Shown here: piece after piece, positions 38,472-47,617 of the stretch
How positions within the stretch are numbered: the first letter of the stretch is position 1
How the letters are laid out: each line of letters begins with the position of its first letter
From: Lactiplantibacillus paraplantarum
GTDB lineage: Bacteria > Bacillota > Bacilli > Lactobacillales > Lactobacillaceae
Length of the DNA stretch: 64,000 nt
Direction of reading: 5' to 3'
Assembly: GCF_003641145.1 (NCBI RefSeq)
Contig: NZ_CP032744.1
Span: forward strand, 2,046,001-2,110,000
Translations under genes and position numbers: made by a program
The notes under the pieces: model-generated
Database searches by the model: none
Told to the model about the DNA's origin: nothing
What the model saw: only the letters and a program-made list of their open reading frames with translations

Positions 38472-39368
38472 TTAAGCTTCGTTAGCCACTTGCAACGGTG
38501 CAATGTGGTACTCGGCCATTTCTTTCGTGATTTTTTCAGTCAAACTACTGTTGTGCGTGACTAAACTCAACGCGTATGCCACATAGTAATGGTCATGTGC
38601 TGACTGAATATTATTTAAAACAACTTCATTGGCCGCTTTCTGCGCATACAACCGATCTAATAAATAAAGTGACTGACTTTCCTGGGCCTTTTTAAGTGCC
38701 AAATCAATTAGCTCCAAGGCTTCTTCGGGGAAGTTGATTTTGGCATAAAGTTGCGCAGCCGAGGCATAAATCAGGATTTCATTTTGTAAATAATCATCGT
38801 CACCCATCGGCATTGCTTGCGCATCCATTGTGTGTAAGGTGGCAACTGCCTGCTTGACGAAGATCTCAGCCTTGTCATAAGCCTGTTTACGTTCATAAGC
38901 TAATCCAGTCCCCAACGTTGCTAAGATGGCAAACATATCATGACTAGATTTAACAAACTGATTTAGCAACATCCCAAAGTTAAAAATAGCTTCGTCAGCA
39001 TTGTCATTAAGAACTAGCTGCAAATAGCCCTCATAGTAGTAATACTGTTTCTTGTCGGTATTACTACGTAGCTGTTTGGGCCGGATGTGCTGGAAGACGT
39101 CTTGCGCTTCTTCCAGTTGCATATGTCGAATCAATAAATCAATTTTTTTAAAGGTCCGATATAACTGGTCATCATTTTCAATGATAACTTCTGACAAACG
39201 AATTCCTAATCGATTACAAATTTTCATCATAATCTTCATACTTGGGATCTTGCTTTTTTTCTCAATCAAACTAATCGTTGCCTGAGTACAAATACCATCT
39301 GCCAGTTCTTTTTGCGACATGCCCTTCCGTTTTCTGAACTGCCGCACCTTTTCTCCTAATATTCTCAT
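38472..39368 (-). CDS. XRE-family HTH regulator with TPR domain (Rgg/PlcR-like)
   Basis: 298 aa. N-terminal HTH_3 (LGEKVRQFRKRKGMSQKELA, CTQATISLIEKKSKIPS, ~4-48), then about 230 residues of helical repeats of TPR type (EDAQDVF.., EEALELIDLALKKAQES). This layout is shared by peptide-responsive RRNPP regulators. No short hydrophobic peptide gene was recognised within 250 bp on either side, so the signal is unknown. The IS element begins 250 bp upstream of its start codon. ATG at 39368 follows AAGAGGGG. Confidence 0.85.
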   Translation of the reverse strand: MRILGEKVRQFRKRKGMSQKELADGICTQATISLIEKKSKIPSMKIMMKICNRLGIRLSEVIIENDDQLYRTFKKIDLLIRHMQLEEAQDVFQHIRPKQLRSNTDKKQYYYYEGYLQLVLNDNADEAIFNFGMLLNQFVKSSHDMFAILATLGTGLAYERKQAYDKAEIFVKQAVATLHTMDAQAMPMGDDDYLQNEILIYASAAQLYAKINFPEEALELIDLALKKAQESQSLYLLDRLYAQKAANEVVLNNIQSAHDHYYVAYALSLVTHNSSLTEKITKEMAEYHIAPLQVANEA

Positions 39369-39627
39369 GCTTAACCCCTCTTTTATTCAATTGCCTTAAA
39401 CCCAACTCAGTTGTTTGTTGCTGTCCTTGCTCGACCCCACTTAGTGAACAAGGCTATCGTGACACCTAATCAATCCTCATTAATACGTTCGAATAATTGA
39501 GCACTAACCAATTGGACAATACCAATCACGCATATAATTATATTCACATAACGGAATTTTAGCAAGAAATACGCGTAATTCTTATTTAATATTAAGTTTA
39601 TACCATGCTTTAACACTAAGAATGTGT

Positions 39628-40148
39628 TTAGAATCTTTTCAAGAGTATTCGCAGGAAGGCTAAGCTAATCATCATCTTACTGGTGTTCAGCTTTCGCTCA
39701 CAATTGCGCCAGAGGCGCCGATATTTTCCTAGCCAGCTAAAACTGCGTTCGATAACCCAGCGTTGCGGGGTCACTTGACCGTGCCTAAGGTCACTCTGTT
39801 TAGCAATAATGACTTCAGCGTTAATCATTGCCTGAACTGATTGAGCAAAGTTGTTACCAGTATAACCACCATCGGCCATTACTCGTTGAACCAGGTCAAA
39901 CTGTGATTTGTTTAACGCCAGTAGCGCATTGGCGCCATCACGCTCAGAAACATTGGCGGTTGTCACATGGACTGCCATCGGCAGCCCATTGATATCTACA
40001 GCAAGATGGCGCTTAATCCCACTCACCTTTTTACCACCATCGTAGCCGCTACTTTCAGCAGGATCGGTATTCTTGACACTTTGAGCATCTAGAATGATGA
40101 ACGATGTATAAACTGAACGCTTCTGAGCCAACCGATGTTGGCTGACAA
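39628..40148 (-). CDS. IS5-family transposase, catalytic part (orfB)
   Basis: DDE domain. Visible catalytic residues are Asp in FIILDAQSVKNTD, Asp in VMADGGYTGNNF and Glu in RWVIERSFSWLGKYRRL (the YREK-like region of IS5 enzymes). The frame has only a TTG start at 40131, and it is open further upstream to the A7 tract in orfA, so expression is expected by frameshifting, giving ...KKIVSQHRLAQKRS. The domain is uninterrupted to its stop near the IS end. Confidence 0.88.
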
Positions 40149-40427
40149 TTTTTTTAAAACCTTATCCAGAGGAGTGATACCAGTAGGAGATGGCGTTTTA
40201 GTCCAAAGTAACCAGTAATAATAGACGGTTTCCCATTTAGGAAAATCGCTGGGTAAATCACGCCAAACGCACCCATTTTTCAAGGTATAAAGCAGGGCAC
40301 AAAAGATATCATATAAATCAACCTTTCTTGGCTTAGTCCGCTTACGTATGCCTTCTAGATCTGTCCGGATTAGTTCAAATTGTTCACGAGAGATGTCGCT
40401 ACTATAATGGTGTGCAAAGCTTTTCAT
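40089..40427 (-). CDS. IS5-family transposase, N-terminal part (orfA)
   Basis: 112 aa with the DUF4096 N-terminal domain (FELIRTDLEGIRKRTKPRK, LKNGCVWRDLPSDFPKWETV). A run of seven A on the minus strand (40155-40149), in the context TTA AAA AAA, allows a -1 slip into orfB; without it translation ends at 40089. Overlapping frames and the slippery site are typical of IS427-type members of IS5. Confidence 0.85.
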   Translation of the reverse strand: MKSFAHHYSSDISREQFELIRTDLEGIRKRTKPRKVDLYDIFCALLYTLKNGCVWRDLPSDFPKWETVYYYWLLWTKTPSPTGITPLDKVLKKLSANIGWLRSVQFIHRSSF

Positions 40428-40706
40428 GGATTAAAAACTCCTGTTTTTGATTTAATTTAACTAAAATCAAATCGAATGTCAAAGTATCCAAACACGTTCT
40501 AAGGTCATTTATTAATTATCCAGTACTCCAGTTCGTTAACCGGCCTAATTAAGGACTTGTTTATTAAAAGTGAGAACTACTGAAAGCGATTCAAAAGGCA
40601 ATAAATAAACGTTATTTACAGCTCATATTACTTGTCATGACACCCTCGTCTAGAACGCTATCGCGGCTTAATAATCAAGCTTGGTTCTCATACTTCTTTC
40701 AGTAGA

Positions 40707-42266
40707 TTATAACCAACTCAGTAGCCAATTTATCAATTGATAAAAATAATAATGTTTAGACCTCGTTTGCAGTTGTTTTAATTGACCAGGTCGATTCGTG
40801 ATGAGTCCATCCGCCCCCATAGCAGCCAGCCGTTGCATGGCGAGTGGCCGATCAACTGTCCAAAAATATACGGCATGATGCTGACGATGAGCCGCGCTAA
40901 CCTGTTCACGAGTGGCCGTTAGGGCTTGCAGTGAATAAAAACTGGCTACTGAATCCGAAAAATCGGTCAGATAAAATGGCGCAATTAATCCTACTGGCAG
41001 TTGAACATTTCGTTGATGCAATTGTTCAATGATCCGGTAGTCTAACGAATGGACGGCCCCTTTTTGACGCACCAGTGTCTGGCCATAGCGCTCCGCAAAA
41101 GCGCCCATCAATTGATTGGCTGCTCCTACTGATTTAATTTCGACTAACAAGGGTTGTTGTAAGTTACGTGCCACCGTAAAGTACTGATTAAACGTGCTTA
41201 AACGCCCCTTTTGACCATGCTCATGCAAGGGTAACCCACTCAATTCATCGACTGGATAATCATGGACTGGCCCCGCTTGACCAGCCAGGGCTGTCAACGT
41301 GAGATCATGCATCACGACCCAGTGCCGATCCGCAGTCGGCTGAATATCCATCTCAACCATGTTAGGTCGGGTCTGTCTAACCGTCCGTTTAAGCGCTGCT
41401 GTCGTGTTTTGAACACCATCATGACCATTGACACCTCGGTGCGCAATAATTGCTGGTGTCGCAGTTGTCGGCGCACCTAACCACCAACCCGAATAACTGC
41501 TTATGGCCACCAAGCTAATCAATATTATTAGTGCCGTCTGCCATTGAGACCTTACTGAGGTCACCCGTTGTGGCCGCCATTGTGCCCATTCACCCATGAG
41601 CAACAACCAGCCAATTAATTGTAATCCTGTCATACTGATTATTGCCACCAGTCGACTCACAATCTGGCTGTAATTCCCACAGATCCAAACGATTCCCACA
41701 CTAAGGCCGGCTAAAATTCCCCAGCCAATTAGTACCATCCAGCCATAACGCGTTCTTTTAATAGCCGCCCACCACGATGTTTTCCAACCAGCCTGCCAGT
41801 AGTTTTTCCAATTGGCAGGGTTCAGCAATTGTTGTCGGAGTGCCGGTAACCACTTCCAGCTCAACAACCAACCAAGCGCCCATAACGGTGCCGCTACGGG
41901 TAACCAGTCATAACGCGTATTAAAGATCACATTCTGAATAGCTGCCGGCAACTGTAAACTTGCTTGTAAGGTTGCTAGATAGCCTAACCAGCCGAGTGGC
42001 AGCCACCACACTGCCATTACTAGCAACATTGACCAGCGACAAATAAATTGACCAACCTGCAATGGCTCGTGATTACTACGGACCGCTAATGCTGGTAGCC
42101 AAGCACTCAACACAATTAGTCCAATCAAACTCATTCCGCCACCAACTTGAATGCCCAGTACCTTAACAAGCACTGCTAGTAACATGCCAGTTAACCACCA
42201 GATGGCTAGTGGCCCAGTTAATTGCTGTCCACCACGAATAATTAGTTGCCATCCGCGACTTAACAA
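40707..42266 (-). CDS. Membrane-anchored glycerophosphodiester phosphodiesterase
   Basis: 519 aa. The N-terminal ~265 residues hold about seven hydrophobic helices; the C-terminal GDPD TIM barrel starts at AIIAHRGVNG (~274) with metal/catalytic positions in MVEMDIQ and VVMHD, and ends ...WTVDRPLAMQRLAAMGADGLITNRPG. The usual ENT after HRG reads QNT, which I believe is common in this membrane subgroup. It probably acts on glycerophospholipid head groups or lipoteichoic acid turnover at the membrane. TTG start at 42266, 7 nt after GGAGGG. Confidence 0.88.
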   Translation of the reverse strand: MLSRGWQLIIRGGQQLTGPLAIWWLTGMLLAVLVKVLGIQVGGGMSLIGLIVLSAWLPALAVRSNHEPLQVGQFICRWSMLLVMAVWWLPLGWLGYLATLQASLQLPAAIQNVIFNTRYDWLPVAAPLWALGWLLSWKWLPALRQQLLNPANWKNYWQAGWKTSWWAAIKRTRYGWMVLIGWGILAGLSVGIVWICGNYSQIVSRLVAIISMTGLQLIGWLLLMGEWAQWRPQRVTSVRSQWQTALIILISLVAISSYSGWWLGAPTTATPAIIAHRGVNGHDGVQNTTAALKRTVRQTRPNMVEMDIQPTADRHWVVMHDLTLTALAGQAGPVHDYPVDELSGLPLHEHGQKGRLSTFNQYFTVARNLQQPLLVEIKSVGAANQLMGAFAERYGQTLVRQKGAVHSLDYRIIEQLHQRNVQLPVGLIAPFYLTDFSDSVASFYSLQALTATREQVSAAHRQHHAVYFWTVDRPLAMQRLAAMGADGLITNRPGQLKQLQTRSKHYYFYQLINWLLSWL

Positions 42267-42282
42267 CCTGATCCCTCCTCAC

Positions 42283-42325
42283 AAAAAGTGGTGGTCGTGA
42301 TGAATTGCTTCATCCCAACCACCAC
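42283..42325 (-). terminator. ddl terminator
   Basis: GTGGTGGT..GATGAA/TTCATC..ACCACCAC hairpin with T5 on the minus strand, 16 nt after the ddl stop and just before the GDPD ribosome site. Confidence 0.88.
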
Positions 42326-42340
42326 AAATTAATTACGGTT

Positions 42341-43453
42341 TTATTCTGCGTCTAACGCGACAAAATCATAGTGAATGCCAGACTGACGTTTGAATTCATC
42401 AAATCCAAGTTGGATCAATTGATCAATCAAGTCCGTGTAGCTAATACCTGAAACTTCCCATAACTTTGGATACAAACTAATATTAGTAAAACCAGGCAAC
42501 GTGTTAATTTCGCCCAAATATGGTTCGCCATCTTCAGAAACTAAGAAGTCAACCCGTGCCATCCCTTTCAAACCAAGGGCTTTAAATGCGTCTAGTGACA
42601 TCTGCTGAATCCGTTTGGTTAACTCAGCCGGTAATTCGACTGGTAGCTCAAAAGTCACACCACTAGCATCCACGAATTTATTATTATAATCGTAGAACGT
42701 ATCCGTCTTTGGAACATCGATTGCACCAAGCTTAGAGGCCTTAGGATTTTCATTACCTAATATTGAACATTCTACTTCTCGCGGATTATCAATTGATTCT
42801 TCAACCAAAATCTTATAGTCATACTTGAAGGCATCCGCTAAGCCGTCCAAATATTCCTGTTCATTCTCAGCCTTATGAATTCCGATTGATGATCCCTGGT
42901 TCGCTGGCTTAATGAATAAATGATCACCGACATGGGCTTGCAAATAAGCATATGTCATCTGATCCCGATTTTCAGGCGTGACCACCACGTACTTCGTATT
43001 TTGAATATGGTGATGGGTTAGAATCTGCTTCGTAATGTCTTTGTCAAAGCTGGCCGCCGACGCTAACACACCACTACCGACATAGGGCTTCTTCAATAAC
43101 TTGAACAGCCCCTGTAAGGTGCCATCTTCCCCCAAGTTACCATGCACCACTGGGTAAAAGATATCAATATCCTTAGCTAGTGTCAGGTTCTTGATGGGTG
43201 CTAATGGATCACGCATGTCCAACTTGGGCATTTCTTCAGCAACCACTTGATCTTCTGGTTCGCCATCAAATACCCGCCGCGTTGCGGCATCACTCAAGAC
43301 CACTCCGTCCTTTGTGATTAAAAACAAGTCAACATCATACTTATTCTTGTCCATGGCATCATAAATGTTATGCGCTGAACGCTTCGAAACATCGTGTTCT
43401 GAAGAATTCCCGCCAAATAACATACCAACGTGGATCTTTTTTTGTGTCTCCAT
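42341..43453 (-). CDS. ddl: D-alanine-D-lactate type ligase (Ddl)
   Basis: About 370 aa ATP-grasp ligase joining D-Ala to a second D-residue for the peptidoglycan stem. N-terminal GGNSSEHDVSKRSA (~18-31), ATP region FIKPANQGSSIG, and C-terminal GEINTLPGFT. The omega-loop reads FYDYNNKFVDASG with Phe (codon 42676-42674) where D-Ala-D-Ala ligases have Tyr. Known lactobacillus/Leuconostoc enzymes with this Phe make D-Ala-D-Lac, giving natural vancomycin insensitivity. The frame begins at 43465, but AGGATGA positions the ATG at 43453. Confidence 0.93.
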   Translation of the reverse strand: METQKKIHVGMLFGGNSSEHDVSKRSAHNIYDAMDKNKYDVDLFLITKDGVVLSDAATRRVFDGEPEDQVVAEEMPKLDMRDPLAPIKNLTLAKDIDIFYPVVHGNLGEDGTLQGLFKLLKKPYVGSGVLASAASFDKDITKQILTHHHIQNTKYVVVTPENRDQMTYAYLQAHVGDHLFIKPANQGSSIGIHKAENEQEYLDGLADAFKYDYKILVEESIDNPREVECSILGNENPKASKLGAIDVPKTDTFYDYNNKFVDASGVTFELPVELPAELTKRIQQMSLDAFKALGLKGMARVDFLVSEDGEPYLGEINTLPGFTNISLYPKLWEVSGISYTDLIDQLIQLGFDEFKRQSGIHYDFVALDAE

Positions 43454-43555
43454 AATTTTGTTCATCCTATCAAGGTTTATTTCATACTACGGCTTAGTTA
43501 ATTCTACAATATCTGAGCACAATTGAAAACATTTTTGCAATAAAATCATTGGTTT

Positions 43556-44584
43556 TTACGCATTAAATGGTGCAGTTAAGACCACTTTACCTAACATTTG
43601 GCCCGTTTCCACAATTTCATGAGCGCTTCGTAAATTAGCTGCATTAATCCCTGCTAATATCCGCTTGGTCGTTGGTACAATGACCCCAGCATCCGCCAAT
43701 TGGGCTACTCGGGCTAGAATAATCCCCTGTGTTGCCATCGATGGTAACCGATAGTTAGCTTTCGTAAACATAAACTCCCAAGCAAAGTTCAAGCTCTTGG
43801 GCTTTAATAATGCCATTGGCAATGGTTGCTGATTCGTGACGACCGCCACGATCGTTCCGAGTGGCCGTACCAGTGGCGTGACTAACGGTAAATATCGATC
43901 CGTTGAATGCAATAAAATCACATGATCAACGGTCGTCAAACCCGCCGCTGTCAATTGTGCGGCCAAATCTTGATGGTAATCCAAAACAACATCGGCACCT
44001 AGCTGTTTGACCCATTCAGTGGTAGCGGGCTTACCAGTTGTCGTAATAACTTGGAGTCCCGCCCACTTAGCCAACTGAATAGCCATCGACCCCACACCAC
44101 CGGCACCATTGATAATTAGGACACTATGTCCAAGATTAGCATTGGCAGCCGCTATAAACGGTAACTTTTCAAACAATGCTTCCCAAGCCGTTAACGTTGT
44201 CAGTGGTAATCCGGCTGATTGTGCCGCGGTCCACTTTTTGGGCGCACAAGCGACTAACCGCTCATCCACCAATTGGTACTGCGCGTCACTGCCTGGCCGG
44301 TCAACGGCGCCGGCATAGTAAACAAGATCATCAGTCATAATCGTCGTTACCGCTTCACCCACGGCCAAGACTTTCGCTACCGCATCAAAACCTAGTATCC
44401 TAGGATGCTCAACTTGCGGTTGAACCTGCCGCTGTTTAGTATCAATTGGATTAACCGACGTTGCGAGAACTTCCACTAAAATATCACGCCCGCGTGGTTG
44501 ATCGATTTCAATCGTGACATCTTGTAAACTTTGCGGATCACTTACCGGTAATCCTTGCGTTAAGCCAATTGCTTTTGCTTGCAT
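43556..44584 (-). CDS. Zinc-type alcohol dehydrogenase / quinone oxidoreductase family
   Basis: 342 aa MDR-superfamily enzyme: N-terminal GroES-like domain (VLATSVNPIDTKQR, ILGFDAVAKV) and Rossmann NAD(P) domain (LIINGAGGVGSMAIQLAKWA, ~152-171). The structural zinc Cys cluster is missing, as in the zinc-free quinone-oxidoreductase group, and FDAVAKV replaces GHE. It probably reduces quinones or enones with NADPH; substrate unknown. ATG follows AAAGGAAG. Its gene lies 21 nt downstream of the DUF2785 gene, likely co-transcribed. Confidence 0.88.
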   Translation of the reverse strand: MQAKAIGLTQGLPVSDPQSLQDVTIEIDQPRGRDILVEVLATSVNPIDTKQRQVQPQVEHPRILGFDAVAKVLAVGEAVTTIMTDDLVYYAGAVDRPGSDAQYQLVDERLVACAPKKWTAAQSAGLPLTTLTAWEALFEKLPFIAAANANLGHSVLIINGAGGVGSMAIQLAKWAGLQVITTTGKPATTEWVKQLGADVVLDYHQDLAAQLTAAGLTTVDHVILLHSTDRYLPLVTPLVRPLGTIVAVVTNQQPLPMALLKPKSLNFAWEFMFTKANYRLPSMATQGIILARVAQLADAGVIVPTTKRILAGINAANLRSAHEIVETGQMLGKVVLTAPFNA

Positions 44585-44605
44585 TCAAAAGACTTCCTTT
44601 CAAAT

Positions 44606-45580
44606 CTAGCCTAAAAATTCCAATTCATCATCCAAATAATCAACAACTGCAGTTGGTAAATCATCGTGCAGTGCTAACGCCTCTAGCAATCGATTACGAT
44701 TAAAAATCTGCGTCCATTCAGCCTCACTTGATGGGCGCGTATGCATCATTAACTGCCGATGCCATTCCTTTAATGCCGCTAACAAATAGTCACAGTACAG
44801 TTCGTCCTTATTCGTAATCAGCGTCAAATAAGTTGATAACCGCTCCGGCTCCCCAAAAATTAAAGGTGTTGTTAACTTTTGATACCGACTCAACAACGCC
44901 GCCAATAATAATAATTTATCCGCACGAGCTAATTTTGACTCATCGGCCAATTCATCCAAGATATTCCCAATGTGCGTATAAGCGTGGGCCCAACCGGTCG
45001 TTCCCACAAAACCACGAGTATCCGTTTCTAACAAAATATAAATCGTCATTTGGGTAACAATCAAGTCAAGCCGAGCAGGCGTCATGAATTTTAGACCCGC
45101 ATGATCCGCGTACAGTAATACTGATAGCAACAACACCGCAAAGGAACGCTGATAGACGGCATCATTTTGTGGCTCGTCAATATGGGCAAATAATAGCTGA
45201 TCTTGAATCAACTGATCAAAAATAGCACCTAATTGTGCCGGCGTAAGCACCTGCTGTTGCAGGGCTTCATTTAACAAATAGTAGACGCCCTGATCACGAA
45301 CCTGTGGATTACGCGAGCCAATGTGCGCCATTAAGAGCTTGACCTGCTCACTACTAATGGCCGTCAGCGTACCTTTCTTCAACTGTTCATGCAACGTTGC
45401 AATCAATGGCAGAACTTCTTCATCACCCGGAAGCGTCACCGTCGTTGCCACAGTGCTCGGCAACTGTTTGATCAGCGCATCCATCCGGGCCGGTAATGAT
45501 TGATAAACCTGTCCCGCACGAAGTTGCTGTCTTAATTTCAATACTGCATTTTTAACCTGCATCAATTTCTCTGCTTGCAT
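44606..45580 (-). CDS. DUF2785 family protein
   Basis: 324 aa, all-helical, soluble. Recognised by the region DTRGFVGTTGWAHAYTHIGN (~194-213) followed by ILDELADES and preceded by the QVRDQGVYYLL repeat-like helix. Function is unknown. ATG at 45580 follows ACGAGGTC. It is the first gene of a two-gene unit with the dehydrogenase. The upstream 880 bp hold no gene but include the structured repeat. Confidence 0.8.
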   Translation of the reverse strand: MQAEKLMQVKNAVLKLRQQLRAGQVYQSLPARMDALIKQLPSTVATTVTLPGDEEVLPLIATLHEQLKKGTLTAISSEQVKLLMAHIGSRNPQVRDQGVYYLLNEALQQQVLTPAQLGAIFDQLIQDQLLFAHIDEPQNDAVYQRSFAVLLLSVLLYADHAGLKFMTPARLDLIVTQMTIYILLETDTRGFVGTTGWAHAYTHIGNILDELADESKLARADKLLLLAALLSRYQKLTTPLIFGEPERLSTYLTLITNKDELYCDYLLAALKEWHRQLMMHTRPSSEAEWTQIFNRNRLLEALALHDDLPTAVVDYLDDELEFLG

Positions 45581-45683
45581 AATGACCTCGTAATCTCCAA
45601 TTTACCTTCTATTTTAGCATGTCAGTGCCCGTCTTGCCCAAAGGAACCCATTCAAACATAAAACGTAACGCATTGTGCTCGTT

Positions 45684-46185
45684 AATTTGGCATGAGTCAT
45701 GATTAAAACATGCCAGTTAGTTGGATTATTGTTCGTCAGCATATGCGCGTCTGGTGCCGACCTCCGGGGCTGGGTGCCAATCGCTGGAACGTAGCTGACG
45801 TCGATTTGAGCTAACGCCCAACCCGCGTCATCTCAAATACGAGTCTTATTCTAAGCCGGAAGAAATTCACTTCCAGCTAAGAATAATTTGGCTACTGAGC
45901 ATTGTCACCCAGCCCCTCCAGTCTAAAAGAGTGTTCGGGGCCACGGGTTGAAGCCGAGTATTGCCTAGCCAACGGATTAATGCGATCTTGGCATTAGTCC
46001 GTTGGTGTAGCAAGCACAGGCTTCAGTGGCCCCGAACACGTTTCGACAGCATTTCCTTGAAGCATGGAAGACCAGTATTTGAGACGTGGACTTTCGGCTC
46101 AAATCTGCATTGAAGTGCCCTACAATTAGCAGAAATGATTGGAAGCCAACGTAGGACGAACTAATCAAATGATTTTCGCCAAATT
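45684..46185. repeat. Structured interspersed repeat, copy A
   Basis: About 500 bp homologous to copy B at 56369-56761. Shared blocks in order are GCATATGCGCGTC, GGGCTGGGTGCCAAT, ATCTCAAATACGAGTCTT, GAGCATTGTCACCCAGCCCC, GGCCACGGGTT and GCAAGCACAGGCTTC. Outer ends are inverted (AATTTGGC at 45684, GCCAAATT at 46178). Internal complementarity: 45766-45781 with 45901-45916 (15/16), 45931-45944 with 46026-46039 (14/14), 45969-45982 with 45992-46005 (13/14). No credible protein is encoded. It looks like a MITE-like element or a multicopy structured RNA; class not recognised. Confidence 0.75.
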
Positions 46186-46284
46186 GCATACTTTTCAGTA
46201 GGATTCAGATGGTAGCTTTTAAACTTAGAAATGACTATTTTTAATCACGATTCATACTAAATAATAACTAGCACAATGCATAAA

Positions 46285-46364
46285 ACGTGGCCTAATTATA
46301 GCCGTTATGATGCCACCCTGAGCCTTACTCTGGTTGACATCATAACGTCCTAATTAGGCCACGT
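46285..46364 (-). terminator. Long bulged terminator hairpin after the hydroxyacid dehydrogenase gene
   Basis: Outer arms ACGTGGCCTAATTA (46285-46298) and complement (46351-46364), inner arms CGTTATGATG (46302-46311) and CATCATAACG (46338-46347); the minus strand ends in ACGTTTTATG. An 80-nt hairpin about 100 nt after the stop. Confidence 0.65.
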
Positions 46365-46460
46365 CTAAACATCGATACGCTAATTCACGTGCAATTAATG
46401 CATTCTCACGAATGATGATTAAAATAAGTACAATGTGCTTCAATCATGCTAAATCAATAC

Positions 46461-47378
46461 TTATGGTTGTGGCAAAACGTCTACTTGTGATTTGATAAAC
46501 GTCGCAGATGCAGCTAATGAAGCTTGTTCATCGGCAGTTAAATCCAGTTGAATTAACGACTCAATGCCATGCTTACCAATTACAGCTGGCATGCCGACAT
46601 AAGTCCCGAACTGCGGATCAAATGCCGAAACTGGGCAAGCTAATTGAGCGTCCGCACTGACCGCTTCTGCTAATCGCACCCCACAAGTAGCAATCGCAAA
46701 GTTGGTATAGTGTTTACCAGCCATGACCGCAAATGCCCCCTGCCGAGCGTCTTCTTCAAGTTGATCAAGATTCAGGCCAGGGAAATTCTTGATTGGCTGC
46801 CCGTTAACACTGACCGTTGACCAAGCAACAAATTGTGAGTTACCGTGTTCACCGTAAACATAGCCCGAAACATTTTTGCCATTCGTCCCAGCTGCTTGCC
46901 CCACATACTTTTGCATCCGGGCCGTGTCTAAAAAGGTCCCCGTACCAAAGACCCGCTGACGTGGAAAACCGGTCATTCGTTGTAAATAATCCGTCATCAC
47001 ATCACACGGGTTCATAATATCAATCAAAATGCCTTTAAAGCCAGACGCCACAATTTTAGGCGCAATATCCCGAACTATAGCTTGATTCAAATCATACTCA
47101 CCAAAGCGGCCTTTAGAACTGTTCATGTCAATCGCACCAATATTACCGGAAGCCACGATCAAAACTTCAGCATCTGCTAAGGCTGAATAATCATTTAAAA
47201 TAATCTTAGTGGTTGAGCTTAGACGCGGTGAGGCATCGTCTAAATCGAGTTTTTGGGCCTTCGCCAAGGCCTCATTCTTGTCAATTAATACTAATTCATC
47301 AACGGTTCCTTGTTGAACCAACGTATAGGCCACCGTCGCACCGACTTGGCCTAACCCGATCACACCATATTTACGCAT
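46461..47378 (-). CDS. L-2-hydroxyacid (L-2-hydroxyisocaproate type) dehydrogenase
   Basis: About 305-aa member of the LDH/MDH superfamily. Rossmann GLGQVGATVAYTLV (~6-19), acidic NAD-selecting LIDKN, proton-relay His in YVYGEHGNSQF (~180) and substrate Arg in FLDTARMQ. The substrate loop ASGNIGAIDMNSSKGRFG differs from true L-LDH and resembles HicDH enzymes reducing branched 2-keto acids. The open frame extends 17 codons upstream, but MRKYGVIGLG at 47378 is the normal N-terminus. Physiologically linked to amino acid catabolism and redox balance. Confidence 0.88.
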   Translation of the reverse strand: MRKYGVIGLGQVGATVAYTLVQQGTVDELVLIDKNEALAKAQKLDLDDASPRLSSTTKIILNDYSALADAEVLIVASGNIGAIDMNSSKGRFGEYDLNQAIVRDIAPKIVASGFKGILIDIMNPCDVMTDYLQRMTGFPRQRVFGTGTFLDTARMQKYVGQAAGTNGKNVSGYVYGEHGNSQFVAWSTVSVNGQPIKNFPGLNLDQLEEDARQGAFAVMAGKHYTNFAIATCGVRLAEAVSADAQLACPVSAFDPQFGTYVGMPAVIGKHGIESLIQLDLTADEQASLAASATFIKSQVDVLPQP

Positions 47379-47545
47379 GCTGTAAACCCCAATCTGTAGT
47401 TTATTTAACTTGGTAAGCGTACATTGCAACCGCTACAAAGTCAAGCAGGACGCTGTCTCATTAGATTTTAATCAATTGTTATATTTCGTGACAAATCAGC
47501 TTATATAACTTCATCAATACCGAGTGCCGGCAATCCTAAAGAATG

Positions 47546-47585
47546 AAAAAACTAGCTTCAAGGAACGGATCCCTAAAACTAGCCT
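47546..47585 (-). terminator. metNIQ operon terminator
   Basis: CTAGTTTTAGGGA pairs with TTCCTTGAAGCTAG (with G-T pairs) followed by TTTTTTC on the minus strand, about 33 nt after the metQ stop. Confidence 0.75.
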
Positions 47586-47617
47586 AGTCAAACGATATTT
47601 TAATTTAAAGTGCCCGC

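Larger units (their letters stand above)
39616..40503 (-). mobile_element. IS5-family insertion sequence, apparently intact
   Basis: About 888 bp with imperfect terminal inverted repeats: left 39616-39638 (CTAAGAATGTGTTTAGAATC...) and right 40481-40503, matching at 18 of 23 positions when inverted. It carries a two-frame transposase joined by a predicted -1 frameshift. No clear target duplication was identified, and the outer boundary is uncertain by a few bases. The insertion lies between the TPR regulator gene and the GDPD gene without interrupting a recognisable gene. Confidence 0.85.

Noticed and set aside
41390-41450. QNT instead of ENT after the GDPD HRG motif as a catalytic defect
   Set aside because: I believe this variation is common in the membrane-domain GDPD subgroup, and the other metal and catalytic positions are intact.
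45977-46189. 70-codon frame within repeat copy A
   Set aside because: Arises from hairpin arms, not conserved in copy B, no ribosome site.
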